Shown here: piece after piece, positions 8,048 through 15,098 of the stretch | Layout: each line of letters starts with the position of its first letter | Numbering within the stretch: the first letter of the stretch is position 1 | Assembly (NCBI GenBank): GCA_028712885.1 | Contig: JAQTPK010000030.1 | Coordinates: 1 to 36,127 of the forward strand | Direction: 5' to 3' | Length of the DNA: 36,127 nt | DNA from: Syntrophales bacterium | GTDB lineage: Bacteria > Desulfobacterota > Syntrophia > Syntrophales > UBA4778 | The notes under the pieces: model-generated | What the model saw: the letters and a program-made list of their open reading frames with translations, nothing else | Databases searched by the model: none | Told to the model about the DNA's origin: nothing | Program-made: the position numbers and the translations under genes

Positions 8048-8163
8048 GTGCAATACAATATCAGGAAAGCAATATTTCTTCAAAGATATATAAAATCATG
8101 ATAATTAAAAATTTGTGCAATGCAACATTTTTCTCTTGACAATCCCCTCATTCAGTTTATATT
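8048..8163 (+). promoter_or_regulatory. Phasin-like gene promoter with repeated TGCAAT motif
   Basis: A strong sigma-70 type promoter: TTGACA (8136-8141), 16-bp spacer, TATATT (8158-8163). Just upstream is GTGCAATGCAACAT (8115-8128), containing the palindromic core TGCAATGCA; a 12/14 copy lies at 8048-8061. Repeated GC-spaced palindromes at phasin promoters are typical of PHA-responsive repressors such as PhaR (family knowledge); whether that regulator exists here is unknown. Confidence 0.6.
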
Positions 8164-8203
8164 AGCCGCAGCCCGTCAGGGAAATAAATCAGGAGGAAAG
8201 ATT

Positions 8204-8482
8204 ATGGACCCGGCAAAGATGGTTAAGGAAATGGTGGACTACTACAAATCAAGCTTTGACAACACTTACAACACGATCGTGCTCATGCAGGACCAGATGC
8301 AGAAGATGTACAAGATGATTCTGGACCAGTCAACCGGTTTTCCGGAGGAAGGAAAAAAAGCGATCAATGAGTGGACAAAGGCCTACAAAAAGGGATGCGA
8401 AGATTTCAAATCGGCTATCGATGACACTTTCAAAAGAGCCGATTCGTATTTTACCTCCACTCTCCAGACATCCAAGAAGTAA
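8204..8482 (+). CDS. Phasin-like polyhydroxyalkanoate granule protein (paralogue 1)
   Basis: A 92-aa, highly charged, helical protein: MVDYYKSSFDNTYNTI near the N-terminus, a Gln/Met-rich middle (QDQMQKM), GFPEEGKK at 45-52, and ADSYF near the end. Composition and the amphipathic helical pattern resemble phasins, which coat PHA granules, but at about 90 aa it is shorter than classic PhaP. A perfect AGGAGG lies 7 nt before the ATG at 8204. It is flanked by its own promoter and terminator. A paralogue lies at 9921-10193, with about 46 of 85 aligned residues identical by my count. The granule role is inferred from sequence character, not proven. Confidence 0.7.
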   Translation: MDPAKMVKEMVDYYKSSFDNTYNTIVLMQDQMQKMYKMILDQSTGFPEEGKKAINEWTKAYKKGCEDFKSAIDDTFKRADSYFTSTLQTSKK

Positions 8483-8505
8483 CGTCAAGATTTTCAGCCA
8501 GGAAG

Positions 8506-8546
8506 GCCCCGGTCGCCTCTGAAAGAGGTATCCGGGGCTTTTTTAT
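8506..8546 (+). terminator. Rho-independent terminator after phasin-like gene 1
   Basis: Outer stem GCCCCGG (8506-8512) with CCGGGGC (8532-8538), an inner stem CCTCT/AGAGG (8516-8528), then a TTTTTTATT tract. It begins 24 nt after the stop of the phasin-like gene. Confidence 0.85.
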
Positions 8547-8764
8547 TGTGATATCCAGTTTATTTATGAAAGATTATCTGGCCTCCGGGGGCTTTCTTAT
8601 AGACCCTCCCTCCCTCCCTCCGAGGATCACATCATCAGCCGGCTTGTTGATAACATTAGGACTGATTATCACTTTACCGGGGACGATCTCGACCGTCTCC
8701 TCCAGGAATGGGCTGCAAAAATATCTCAAAAGATTAAAGTCGGATTGACCTTCAGCCGATTTTA
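8544..8764 (+). pseudogene. Possible start-less protein remnant
   Basis: In the frame ending at TAA 8762-8764 there is a protein-like stretch from about 8622 (EDHIISRLVDNIRTDY, later DDLDRLLQEWAAKI) with no ATG, GTG or TTG start in frame after the preceding terminator. Codon choice resembles coding DNA. It may be a decayed gene tail or chance; I do not recognise it. Nothing else coding is seen between 8547 and 8847. Confidence 0.2.
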
Positions 8765-8847
8765 ATATATCAGCAGGTAAGAACAACCGCCCCCGGGCGG
8801 ATCGCCGATCGCAGGAGGAGAAGGGGACTTTTTCACAGGAGGGGAAA

Positions 8848-9303
8848 ATGAAACGTATTTTGGTCATTCTGTTAGCCGTGCTCCTTATCGCCGCACCGGC
8901 CTTCGCGGCTGAGAAGGGCACCGCCAAGGAAGCCCAGGCTATGGTGAAGAAGGCAATCGCCTTCTGGAAGGCCAACGGCCAGGACAAGGCATGGGCTGAA
9001 TTCAACAATCCGAAGGGCCAGTTTATCGACAAGGATCTCTACATCTACGTAACGGATATTAACAAGAACGCCAAGATCATGGCCCACGGGGCCAATAAGG
9101 CCCTGATCGGGAAAGAACTTGTGGCCCTGAAGGACAAGAACGGCAAGCAGTTCATGAAAGAACTGATTGATGCAGCGAGAGTCAAAGGCAGCGGATGGGA
9201 AGAATACTTCTGGACCAATCCGGTTTCAAAAAAGGTCGAACACAAGTCCCTTTATTACGAGCGGTATGACCATTATGCGGTCTGCTGCGGTATTTACAAA
9301 TAG
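8848..9303 (+). CDS. Secreted single-Cache-domain protein
   Basis: A 151-aa protein with a textbook signal peptide (KRILVILLAVLLIAAPAFA, cleavage near residue 21). The mature part is a Cache-type sensor domain: KKAIAFWKANGQDKAWAEFNNPKGQF, then DLYIYVTDINKNAKIMAHGANKALIGKEL, then the WTNPVSKKVEHKSLYYERYD strand pattern seen in dCache/Cache_2 modules of chemoreceptors. It has no membrane anchor or output domain after the Cache domain, so it is a free periplasmic ligand-binding protein. It ends in CCGIYK. AGGAGGGG precedes the ATG. It lies between two phasin-like paralogues and has its own terminator. Confidence 0.85.
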   Translation: MKRILVILLAVLLIAAPAFAAEKGTAKEAQAMVKKAIAFWKANGQDKAWAEFNNPKGQFIDKDLYIYVTDINKNAKIMAHGANKALIGKELVALKDKNGKQFMKELIDAARVKGSGWEEYFWTNPVSKKVEHKSLYYERYDHYAVCCGIYK

Positions 9304-9374
9304 GGGCCTGCCGACAGCACAAACGGGAAGTCCCCCTTCTCTCCATCTTACGGCATAGCCGGCGATTTCTGAAC

Positions 9375-9406
9375 GGGAACACGTGATGAGCAGTGTTCCC
9401 TTTTTT
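9375..9406 (+). terminator. Rho-independent terminator after Cache gene
   Basis: Perfect 8-bp stem GGGAACAC (9375-9382) with GTGTTCCC (9393-9400), followed by TTTTTT. Confidence 0.9.
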
Positions 9407-9459
9407 ACGTCAACTCCGGAAGGAGCGCCTGCGCAGTCCCCCGCGCTGGTTCAGTCTCA

Positions 9460-9510
9460 CCGCTTTTCCCCTCCCGCTTTTCCCGCTTTTCCCGCCTTAA
9501 CCGATATAAT
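9460..9510 (+). repeat. Short CCCGCTTTT tandem and TATAAT box
   Basis: The gap 9407-9615 holds tandem copies of CCCGCTTTT (9473-9481, 9482-9490, partial 9491-9496) immediately before a TATAAT at 9505-9510. No consensus -35 is present at the right distance. The repeat could substitute for it as an activator site, or be chance. Nothing coding is seen before 9616. Confidence 0.35.
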
Positions 9511-9615
9511 TCTCTTGCACATTCCTTGATTTCCATTTATAGCTCAACTATCGGTCCCCTGTTCGTTACGGAAATATCTTCTCCTTTTTCGTCCCGGTTT
9601 CTTGAAAGGGCCGCC

Positions 9616-9858
9616 ATGAGCATCATATACGGATTTTCCCAGAGACATCCGATCGGGCAGGAATCAGGCGGGGTGAAAATTACGGCAATCAGTCAGGCCT
9701 CCGTCGGGCATCCGGGTTCGCTGATCCGGCTTGCAGAGGGTGTAAAAGACAGGGTGTCAATCAGCCCGGAGGCCAGAGAAAAGCTGATTGAGCTCAAGGC
9801 GGGAGAATCAAACTTGAAATTGATCACGGCCGTCGATTTATCCGGTAATTCCGGTTAG
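9616..9858 (+). CDS. 80-aa protein with FlgM-like SISPEAREKL motif
   Basis: An 80-aa protein starting at the ATG 9616 with a modest GAAAGGG ribosome site. Its centre reads GVKDRVSISPEAREKLIELK, a phrase typical of short anti-sigma-28 (FlgM-like) and related small proteins, but the rest of FlgM is not recognisable and no flagellar genes are nearby. It is Gly/Ser-rich toward the N-terminus and soluble. The in-frame ATG at 9526 would add a stretch rich in Ser/Phe without family likeness and is less likely. It lies 62 bp upstream of the second phasin-like gene and may be co-transcribed with it. Confidence 0.5.
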   Translation: MSIIYGFSQRHPIGQESGGVKITAISQASVGHPGSLIRLAEGVKDRVSISPEAREKLIELKAGESNLKLITAVDLSGNSG

Positions 9859-9920
9859 TTTTTTATCGGGGAGCGGAGCTCGAACATATGTTATTCCAGC
9901 AGAAACACAGGAGGTGATGA

Positions 9921-10193
9921 ATGGACGCGACGGCTTTCGGAAAACAGATGATCGGATTTTACAAAACAATGTTCGACAACAGCTACGCGGCTCTCCTGGG
10001 AATGCAGGAGCAGATGCAAAAAATGCTTGCCACGCAGCTCGACAGCATCCCTGGATTTCCCGAGGACGGGAAAAAGGTGATTATCGAACTGACGAAGAGC
10101 TATAAAAAATTGTGTGAGGATTTCAAGGCGTCGGCGGATGACAATTTCAAGCGGGCGGAATCTTTCTTCTCGACGGCAGGGGGAAAGAAGTAA
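9921..10193 (+). CDS. Phasin-like polyhydroxyalkanoate granule protein (paralogue 2)
   Basis: A 90-aa paralogue of the protein at 8204-8482. Both share FDN-x-Y, MQ-x-QMQKM, GFPE-x-GKK, YKK-x-CEDFK and FKRA-x-S-x-F in the same order without gaps until the last few residues. A near-perfect AGGAGGTGAT ribosome site lies 6 nt before the ATG, suggesting high expression. It ends in a Gly-Gly-Lys-Lys tail. No copy of the TGCAATGCA motif found upstream of paralogue 1 is seen here, so the two may be expressed under different conditions. A terminator follows. Confidence 0.7.
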   Translation: MDATAFGKQMIGFYKTMFDNSYAALLGMQEQMQKMLATQLDSIPGFPEDGKKVIIELTKSYKKLCEDFKASADDNFKRAESFFSTAGGKK

Positions 10194-10250
10194 GTCCGGG
10201 CTTGAGTGAAGTGTTTAAATGAATCGACTTTCGTTCCGGTCATGTAATTC

Positions 10251-10278
10251 AGGGGGCGTGCAGCCCCCTTTTTGTTTT
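10251..10278 (+). terminator. Rho-independent terminator after phasin-like gene 2
   Basis: Stem AGGGGGC (10251-10257) with GCCCCCT (10263-10269), 5-nt loop, then TTTTTGTTTT. Confidence 0.9.
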
Positions 10279-10389
10279 GACCTGATGCGGCGGAAGTTGC
10301 GCAAACGCTACTGACAGAGGAGAGCACCATAAAGGCTCTGTGCGGGATAGATCGGGCAAATAACGGAAGGCGGACCCGCCCTTCTTCGC

Positions 10390-10887
10390 TCAGCCCTCTT
10401 TCAGGAACATTTCGAACCAGTCGATGACCGCCTGGTTGCTGACCCCTTTTTCCTTTATCCTGTCGATTGATTGAAGCGCGAACCGGCCGGATGAGACCGC
10501 GCACTTCTCCCCTTTCGCGTTCAGGATAATTCCATCGACGACGGCTTCCCGTCCCCCCGGCGGGACCTCGACGATTCTGCCTTCGGCGCGGAAATCCTCT
10601 CCGATGTATACCGGCTTAAGGAAACTGATCTCCATGGACTTCGTCATGCCGGGGGTCTTTAAAAGATAAATAACGGTTCTTCCCATTATCTCATCGAGTA
10701 TGGTGGAGAGTATTCCCCCATGCGCGATGTTTTCCCAGCCGCAGAACCGGCGGGACAGCCGGAGCCGGGAGAAGACGCACTCGCCGTCTGAAAAGAAGTT
10801 CATTTTCAGCCCGTGGGCGTTTGCCGGCCCGCATCCGAAGCAATTATGGTCCGCCATATTAGGCAGGGGTTTTATCCGGTCGCCCAT
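10390..10887 (-). CDS. PaaI-family hotdog thioesterase
   Basis: A 165-aa hotdog-fold protein. It has the N-terminal NCFGCGPANAHGLKM typical of PaaI/YbgC-like small thioesterases, and the active-site helix IAHGGILSTILDEIMG, with the conserved HGG and acidic residue. It should hydrolyse acyl- or aryl-CoA to release CoA. The start lies 8 bp after the stop of the TetR gene, so the two are one unit, adjacent to the beta-oxidation cluster. The likely job is to relieve CoA trapping when degradation stalls (inference). Confidence 0.88.
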   Translation of the reverse strand: MGDRIKPLPNMADHNCFGCGPANAHGLKMNFFSDGECVFSRLRLSRRFCGWENIAHGGILSTILDEIMGRTVIYLLKTPGMTKSMEISFLKPVYIGEDFRAEGRIVEVPPGGREAVVDGIILNAKGEKCAVSSGRFALQSIDRIKEKGVSNQAVIDWFEMFLKEG

Positions 10888-10895
10888 TGCCGACT

Positions 10896-11570
10896 CTATC
10901 TGCTCATCTTCCGTCTTGCCGCGCTGCGGCCTCGGGCCCCTGATTCCCCGGCTTTGATCCCGTCAAAAAGCACCGCACACAGACCAGCGGAAAGCTCATC
11001 CGTGGAAAAGGGCCGGTTATAGATGATACCCGGAAGACACACATGCTCAATCCCGCCGAGGATCGCCTGACGGATCGTCCCGACCGGAATGTCCGTGCGG
11101 ATCTCTCCCCTGCTCCTGCCTTCCTCTATGATTTTCACCAGCGTCCGGCTGTACCGTCTGACCTGCTTATAGCTTTCACTCTCGAAATAGCCGGGGTAGT
11201 TTCTTACCTCCAGGAGAAGGATTTTGGCGACTATCCGGTTGGTCTCATAAAGATGGATGTGCGCCCGGATCAGGGTTGTCAGTTTGTTCAGCGCCCCCTT
11301 GATCCCCTTCAGGTCCGCCTTCAGCTGCTCGAAATGGATGTCGAGAAATTCTCCCAGGACATGATGGAGAAGTCCCCGCTTGTCCCCGAAATACTTGTAA
11401 ATGAGCGCCTCGTTTACGCCGGATGTCCTGGAGATCTGCGCAGTCGTAATCGCGTTGAACTCTTTCCTCTCCAGGAGAAGTTTAAGGGCTTCCGCCAGTT
11501 TTACCCGGCCCGGCGGAACGCGAACAGGAGAAGAGCGGCTTCGTTTGGATGCAAGAGAGATTCTCGGCAT
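10896..11570 (-). CDS. TetR-family transcriptional regulator
   Basis: A 224-aa regulator. The N-terminal HTH reads FNAITTAQISRTSGVNEALIYKYFGDKRGLLHHV, a classic TetR signature with the YKYFGDK turn. The helical C-terminal ligand domain is unspecific in sequence, and the tail is basic (ARGRSAARRKMSR). The ATG at 11570 follows GTGGGG; a GTG at 11582 would add four residues. TetR proteins next to fadB/acd/thiolase clusters usually sense acyl-CoA and repress the pathway (family knowledge). Its targets here could be its own promoter (11598-11626) and the cluster promoter near 18840 (inference). Confidence 0.9.
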   Translation of the reverse strand: MPRISLASKRSRSSPVRVPPGRVKLAEALKLLLERKEFNAITTAQISRTSGVNEALIYKYFGDKRGLLHHVLGEFLDIHFEQLKADLKGIKGALNKLTTLIRAHIHLYETNRIVAKILLLEVRNYPGYFESESYKQVRRYSRTLVKIIEEGRSRGEIRTDIPVGTIRQAILGGIEHVCLPGIIYNRPFSTDELSAGLCAVLFDGIKAGESGARGRSAARRKMSR

Positions 11571-11597
11571 GTTCAACCCCACTCGGTATTTCGCGGC

Positions 11598-11626
11598 AAA
11601 TTAGTACATGGACCGTTTAAAGTCAA
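11598..11626 (-). promoter_or_regulatory. tetR promoter
   Basis: On the minus strand TTGACT (11626-11621), 17-bp spacer, TAATTT (11603-11598). The spacer includes the imperfect palindrome GTCCATGTAC, a possible operator. Transcription would start about 20 nt before the tetR ATG. Confidence 0.5.
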
Positions 11627-11705
11627 TAATTCTATGAAAATAACCCGGTTTCTATTCATTTATGAGCTGCTGCTGACCGGCTTAAAGGTCCACCCCTCGC
11701 AGTTT

Positions 11706-11845
11706 CCGGTTCACTTTCAAGAACCGGCGGCTGTTCCAGAATTGCCCGGATGCAAGGCCCCCGCAGCCCCGAGGCGCGCAGCGTACTGTTTCGTACGTGA
11801 GCACCGAGGGGCAAGGGAAACGCAGCAGACGGGTGATTATGGGCA
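11706..11845. repeat. Structured intergenic element with GTAC hairpin
   Basis: The gap 11627-11849 holds CCGGTTC/GAACCGG (11706-11712, 11721-11727) and a long imperfect hairpin centred on CGTAC-tgtttc-GTACG (11782-11797). Flanks AGCCCC..GAGG and CCGA..GGGGC extend the pairing with a GA/AG internal loop. It resembles abundant intergenic GTAC-hairpin repeats I recall from deltaproteobacterial genomes. It lies just 3' of the acyl-CoA dehydrogenase gene on its transcript. Confidence 0.5.
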
Positions 11846-11849
11846 GCCG

Positions 11850-12995
11850 CTAAAGGCCCATCATGCGGCCGACGATAACCTTCATAACCTCCGTCGTCCC
11901 GGCGAAAATCGGGAAAACGCGGATGTCCCGCGCGAACCGGCAGATCGGGTACTCCTCCATATAGCCGTATCCGCCGTGGAGCTGGACACAATTGTAGGCG
12001 ACGCGGTTGGCCATCTCGCATATCCAGGCCTTCGCCATGGATACCTGCTTCACGATATCCGCGCCTGCAATATGGTTTTCTATCAGAGAATCCATGAAGG
12101 TTCTCCCCAACTCGATCTCCGTTGCCATCTCCACGATCTTGAAGGTATTGTGCTGGAAGGAACTGATCGGCTTTCCGAAAACCGTTCTCTCCCTGCAGTA
12201 CCGGATCGTCATGTCGAGCATCGACTCGGCCATCGCCTGGGCCATGATGCTCGCCACCAGCCTTTCCTGCTGAAGCTTCTGCATCAGATAGTAGAAGCCC
12301 CGCCCCTCCTTGCCGAGGAGATTGGAAGCGGGCACGCGGCAGTCATCAAAGCTCATTTCCGCCGTGTCCTGGCTGTGGAAACCCATCTTGTGCAGTTTGC
12401 GTCCCTTGTTGTATCCGGGCGTGCCGCTTTCGATGCAGATCAGGCTCACCCCCTTCGTCGGCGGATTCGCCTTCGGGTCCGTTTTGGCGGCAACGATCAC
12501 CAGATCATTCAGCAGGCCGATGGAAATGAACGTCTTCTGGCCGTTGATGACGTACTCGTCCCCCTGCCGGACGGCGGTCGTCCGGATCGCGGCAAGGTCC
12601 GATCCGGTATTCGGCTCCGTCATGGCGACCGCCGTAAGGATGTCACCGGTCGCGCAGCCGGGCAGCCACTTTGCCTTCTGTTCTTCCGAACCGAAGCTGT
12701 GGATATAAGGCACAATGATATCGCTGTGCAGTCCTGCGATCAGGCCCTGGCATCCGATGTAGGCCATCTCCTCAATGAGTACGACGGAATACTCGAAACC
12801 GGCGCCGATTCCGCCGTATTTTTCCTCCAGCCAGGGACAGAGAAAGCCGTTCTCCCCCATTTTCTTCCAGGCCTCCCGGGGAACGATCCCGTCTTCCTCC
12901 CATTTTTCCAGGTTGGGTTTGATCTCCTTCTCCAGGAATTTCCTGAAAGCAGCCCTGAAAATTTCGTGCTCTTCCTTGAATATCTTTCTCACCAT
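11850..12995 (-). CDS. Acyl-CoA dehydrogenase (LCAD/IVD-type active site)
   Basis: A 381-aa flavoenzyme of full family length. Seen: FAD-binding AMTEPNTGSD (124-133), NGQKTFIS (151-158), RERTVFGKPI (268-277), and LHGGYGYMEEYP (339-350). The C-terminal motif is FAGTTE (364-369), so the catalytic glutamate of MCAD-type enzymes is replaced by Ala. In compensation, E244 in LQQERLVAS matches the helix-G base of isovaleryl- and long-chain acyl-CoA dehydrogenases. It catalyses the first oxidation of beta-oxidation, passing electrons to ETF. GGAGGG precedes the ATG. It is the last gene of the leftward degradation operon, 93 bp after the fadB/J-like gene. Confidence 0.95.
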   Translation of the reverse strand: MVRKIFKEEHEIFRAAFRKFLEKEIKPNLEKWEEDGIVPREAWKKMGENGFLCPWLEEKYGGIGAGFEYSVVLIEEMAYIGCQGLIAGLHSDIIVPYIHSFGSEEQKAKWLPGCATGDILTAVAMTEPNTGSDLAAIRTTAVRQGDEYVINGQKTFISIGLLNDLVIVAAKTDPKANPPTKGVSLICIESGTPGYNKGRKLHKMGFHSQDTAEMSFDDCRVPASNLLGKEGRGFYYLMQKLQQERLVASIMAQAMAESMLDMTIRYCRERTVFGKPISSFQHNTFKIVEMATEIELGRTFMDSLIENHIAGADIVKQVSMAKAWICEMANRVAYNCVQLHGGYGYMEEYPICRFARDIRVFPIFAGTTEVMKVIVGRMMGL

Positions 12996-13013
12996 ACTTC
13001 CCTCCGCCTGCGA

Positions 13014-13055
13014 AATTCCCCACCCCCCCCTTTTCCAAAGGGGGGCAAGGGAATT
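13014..13055. repeat. C/G-run hairpin repeat element
   Basis: Nested inverted repeats: AATTCCC (13014-13020) with GGGAATT (13049-13055), and CCCCCCTTT (13025-13033) with AAAGGGGGG (13037-13045), loop of 3. This matches the layout of the C-run/G-run intergenic repeats widespread in deltaproteobacteria (recalled, not searched). It sits inside the operon between the fadB/J-like and acyl-CoA dehydrogenase genes. Confidence 0.65.
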
Positions 13056-13088
13056 GTTTTCATCCCATAGTTCTCAGCTTCTCAGCTT

Positions 13089-15089
13089 CTATTGTCGATA
13101 GAATGTCTTGCCGAACAGCTTGCGGCTCAGCCCCGTCAGGTCGGCCCATCGCATGGGTCCGCCCTTGTCGGGCGGGAAACCTACGCCCCAGACCAGTCCG
13201 ACGTCGATCATCCGGACGTCGTCCACGATTTTCCGGTCAAGCAGGTCTTTCCCTACCTTGACCATATCGGTCAGAATACCTTCCTGGATCTCCCCGGCGC
13301 TTCGCTTGCGCTCGCCGCTCCTGGCGATGAGCGGCAGCACTGCGGGATCGACGCTCCCATCTTTCAGGAAAATGCCCTTCCCCGATTTTTTCAGTCCCAG
13401 GCGGCCATCCCCGACAATGTTTTTCAGGCTGTTCTGCGGGATTCCCATGCCCACCAGCACTTTATACGGCACGTCGATCCCCACTTCGTCGGTGAGCCGG
13501 ACAGGCCCTACGGGCATGCCGAAGGAGAGCATGGCCTGGTCCACCGCTTCGATCGTATTGCCCTCTTCCACGTACTTGAGCGCGTTTACGAGGTAAGGAA
13601 GGATCATGGCATTGACCACGAATCCGGGGTTGTCACGGCAGACGATCGGCCGCTTGCGGATGGCACCCGCGAAATTCAGCAGACCGTCCACGGTTTCGCG
13701 GCTTGTTTTATCTCCCTGGATCACTTCGACGAGCTGCATCATCCAGACCGGCGAGAAGAAATGCATTCCGCCGAACCGCTCCGGCTTCAGCACCGCCCCC
13801 GCCATTTTCGTAATGGGAATGGAGGAGGTGTTGCTCGCGATCAGGCAGTCTTCCCGGACCGCCTTGCTCAGCTCTTTGTAAACCTGGTCCTTGACCTTGA
13901 TGTCTTCAAAGACGGCCTCCACGACCAGATCCGCTTCCCCGAAGCCGCTTCCGTATTCGGAGGTGAGATCCAGCCTGCTCAGGATGGCGTCGACGGATTC
14001 CTTCAGCCTTTTCTTTTCCGCCATTCCCTCGAGTATTTTTTTCAAGAATGCCTTTCCGGGCTCGAGTGCTTCCGGCACATCCTTGACCAGAAGCGGGAAA
14101 TTCGTATTGCGGAGGACATCAATGGCAATGCCCCGCCCCATTGTGCCGAATCCGAGGATGGCCACCTTTCGCAGCGGTTTCGGCGTGAATCCCTTCGTCA
14201 TCAGTGCCTTGGGCTTGTCGGTCAGAGTTTTGATGAAAAACGTGTTGATGCTGCCTTTTGCTTCCGGGGTCATGACGACCTCGGTAAAGTACTTTTTCTC
14301 AATCTCCAGGCCCTCGTCCAGCGGCGCCTTGAGACCGTCCCGGATTGCCGCCAGGGCCAGCATCGGGGCAGGCAGCTCGCGGCCGCGAGTCGCCTTGAGA
14401 ACCTCTTTACGGGCGGCGTCCGCCGCCTGGTCGATCCCGGAAAAATCGTGGGCGGGCCTTTTCAATCCCGCGGTACCGGAGATGATCTCTTCGAGAAGCT
14501 TCTTCGCTTCGGCGAGAAGATCCCCGCCGGCCGGAACGAGGCGGTCAATAATTCCCAGTTGATGCGCCCTGGCCGCCGGCAGCATCGTTCCCTTCAGTAT
14601 GAGCTCAATCGCCGGATATCCGATCAGCCTGGGGAGCCGCTGGGTGCCTCCGCCCCCGGGGAACAGGCCGACATTGCATTCCGGCAATCCGATAAGCGTG
14701 GTCTTGCCCTCCCGGGCGATTCGCGCCGTAAACGCCAGGGCGAATTCAAGGCCGCCGCCCAGGCAGTGGCCGTGAACGGCCGCGACGGTCGGAACTCCGA
14801 TATCCTGCAGTTTTTTAAACAACCCGTGAAAAACATCGAGAACCTTCCGGGCCTCCCCGCCGCTTTCTATTTTTTCGATCATCTGGAGGTTTGCACCGGC
14901 AAAAAAGTTATCCGGTTTCCCCGATATAAAAATGGCTCCCCGGAGCCCCTTTGCCGCCTTAAGCTCTTCGAGAACTTCCGCCAGGCCGGCCAGGGCCGCG
15001 TCTGTCCACGTATTCATGGGACCGGGCACGTCAAAAACAACCACGCCGGTTCCATCCTTTTCCAAACTCAGCTTGAAAATGTCTGCCAT
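13089..15089 (-). CDS. Bifunctional enoyl-CoA hydratase / 3-hydroxyacyl-CoA dehydrogenase (FadB/FadJ type)
   Basis: A 666-aa fusion. The N-terminal crotonase domain has GHCLGGGLEFA (E115) and LPECNVGLFPGGGGTQRLPR (E137), the two catalytic glutamates. The Rossmann domain begins near 308, with GFGTMG at 313-318. The dehydrogenase active site has HFFSP (H443) and DNPGF (487-491), followed by the two C-terminal helical domains. It hydrates enoyl-CoA and oxidises the L-3-hydroxyacyl-CoA with NAD+. It is somewhat shorter than E. coli FadB/FadJ (about 715-730). Its start is 9 bp after the ligase stop, with GGAG before the ATG. Because it carries a dehydrogenase, the truncated SDR upstream may be dispensable. 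Confidence 0.96.
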   Translation of the reverse strand: MADIFKLSLEKDGTGVVVFDVPGPMNTWTDAALAGLAEVLEELKAAKGLRGAIFISGKPDNFFAGANLQMIEKIESGGEARKVLDVFHGLFKKLQDIGVPTVAAVHGHCLGGGLEFALAFTARIAREGKTTLIGLPECNVGLFPGGGGTQRLPRLIGYPAIELILKGTMLPAARAHQLGIIDRLVPAGGDLLAEAKKLLEEIISGTAGLKRPAHDFSGIDQAADAARKEVLKATRGRELPAPMLALAAIRDGLKAPLDEGLEIEKKYFTEVVMTPEAKGSINTFFIKTLTDKPKALMTKGFTPKPLRKVAILGFGTMGRGIAIDVLRNTNFPLLVKDVPEALEPGKAFLKKILEGMAEKKRLKESVDAILSRLDLTSEYGSGFGEADLVVEAVFEDIKVKDQVYKELSKAVREDCLIASNTSSIPITKMAGAVLKPERFGGMHFFSPVWMMQLVEVIQGDKTSRETVDGLLNFAGAIRKRPIVCRDNPGFVVNAMILPYLVNALKYVEEGNTIEAVDQAMLSFGMPVGPVRLTDEVGIDVPYKVLVGMGIPQNSLKNIVGDGRLGLKKSGKGIFLKDGSVDPAVLPLIARSGERKRSAGEIQEGILTDMVKVGKDLLDRKIVDDVRMIDVGLVWGVGFPPDKGGPMRWADLTGLSRKLFGKTFYRQ

Positions 15090-15098
15090 CTGTATCTC

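Noticed and set aside
8548-8748. A 66-codon + strand frame
   Set aside because: No ribosome site, low-complexity Pro/Ser/Leu composition, begins right after a terminator.
11043-13070. A 675-codon open frame on the + strand
   Set aside because: Antisense to tetR and the acyl-CoA dehydrogenase gene, crosses a structured intergenic element, and shows no recognisable motif.
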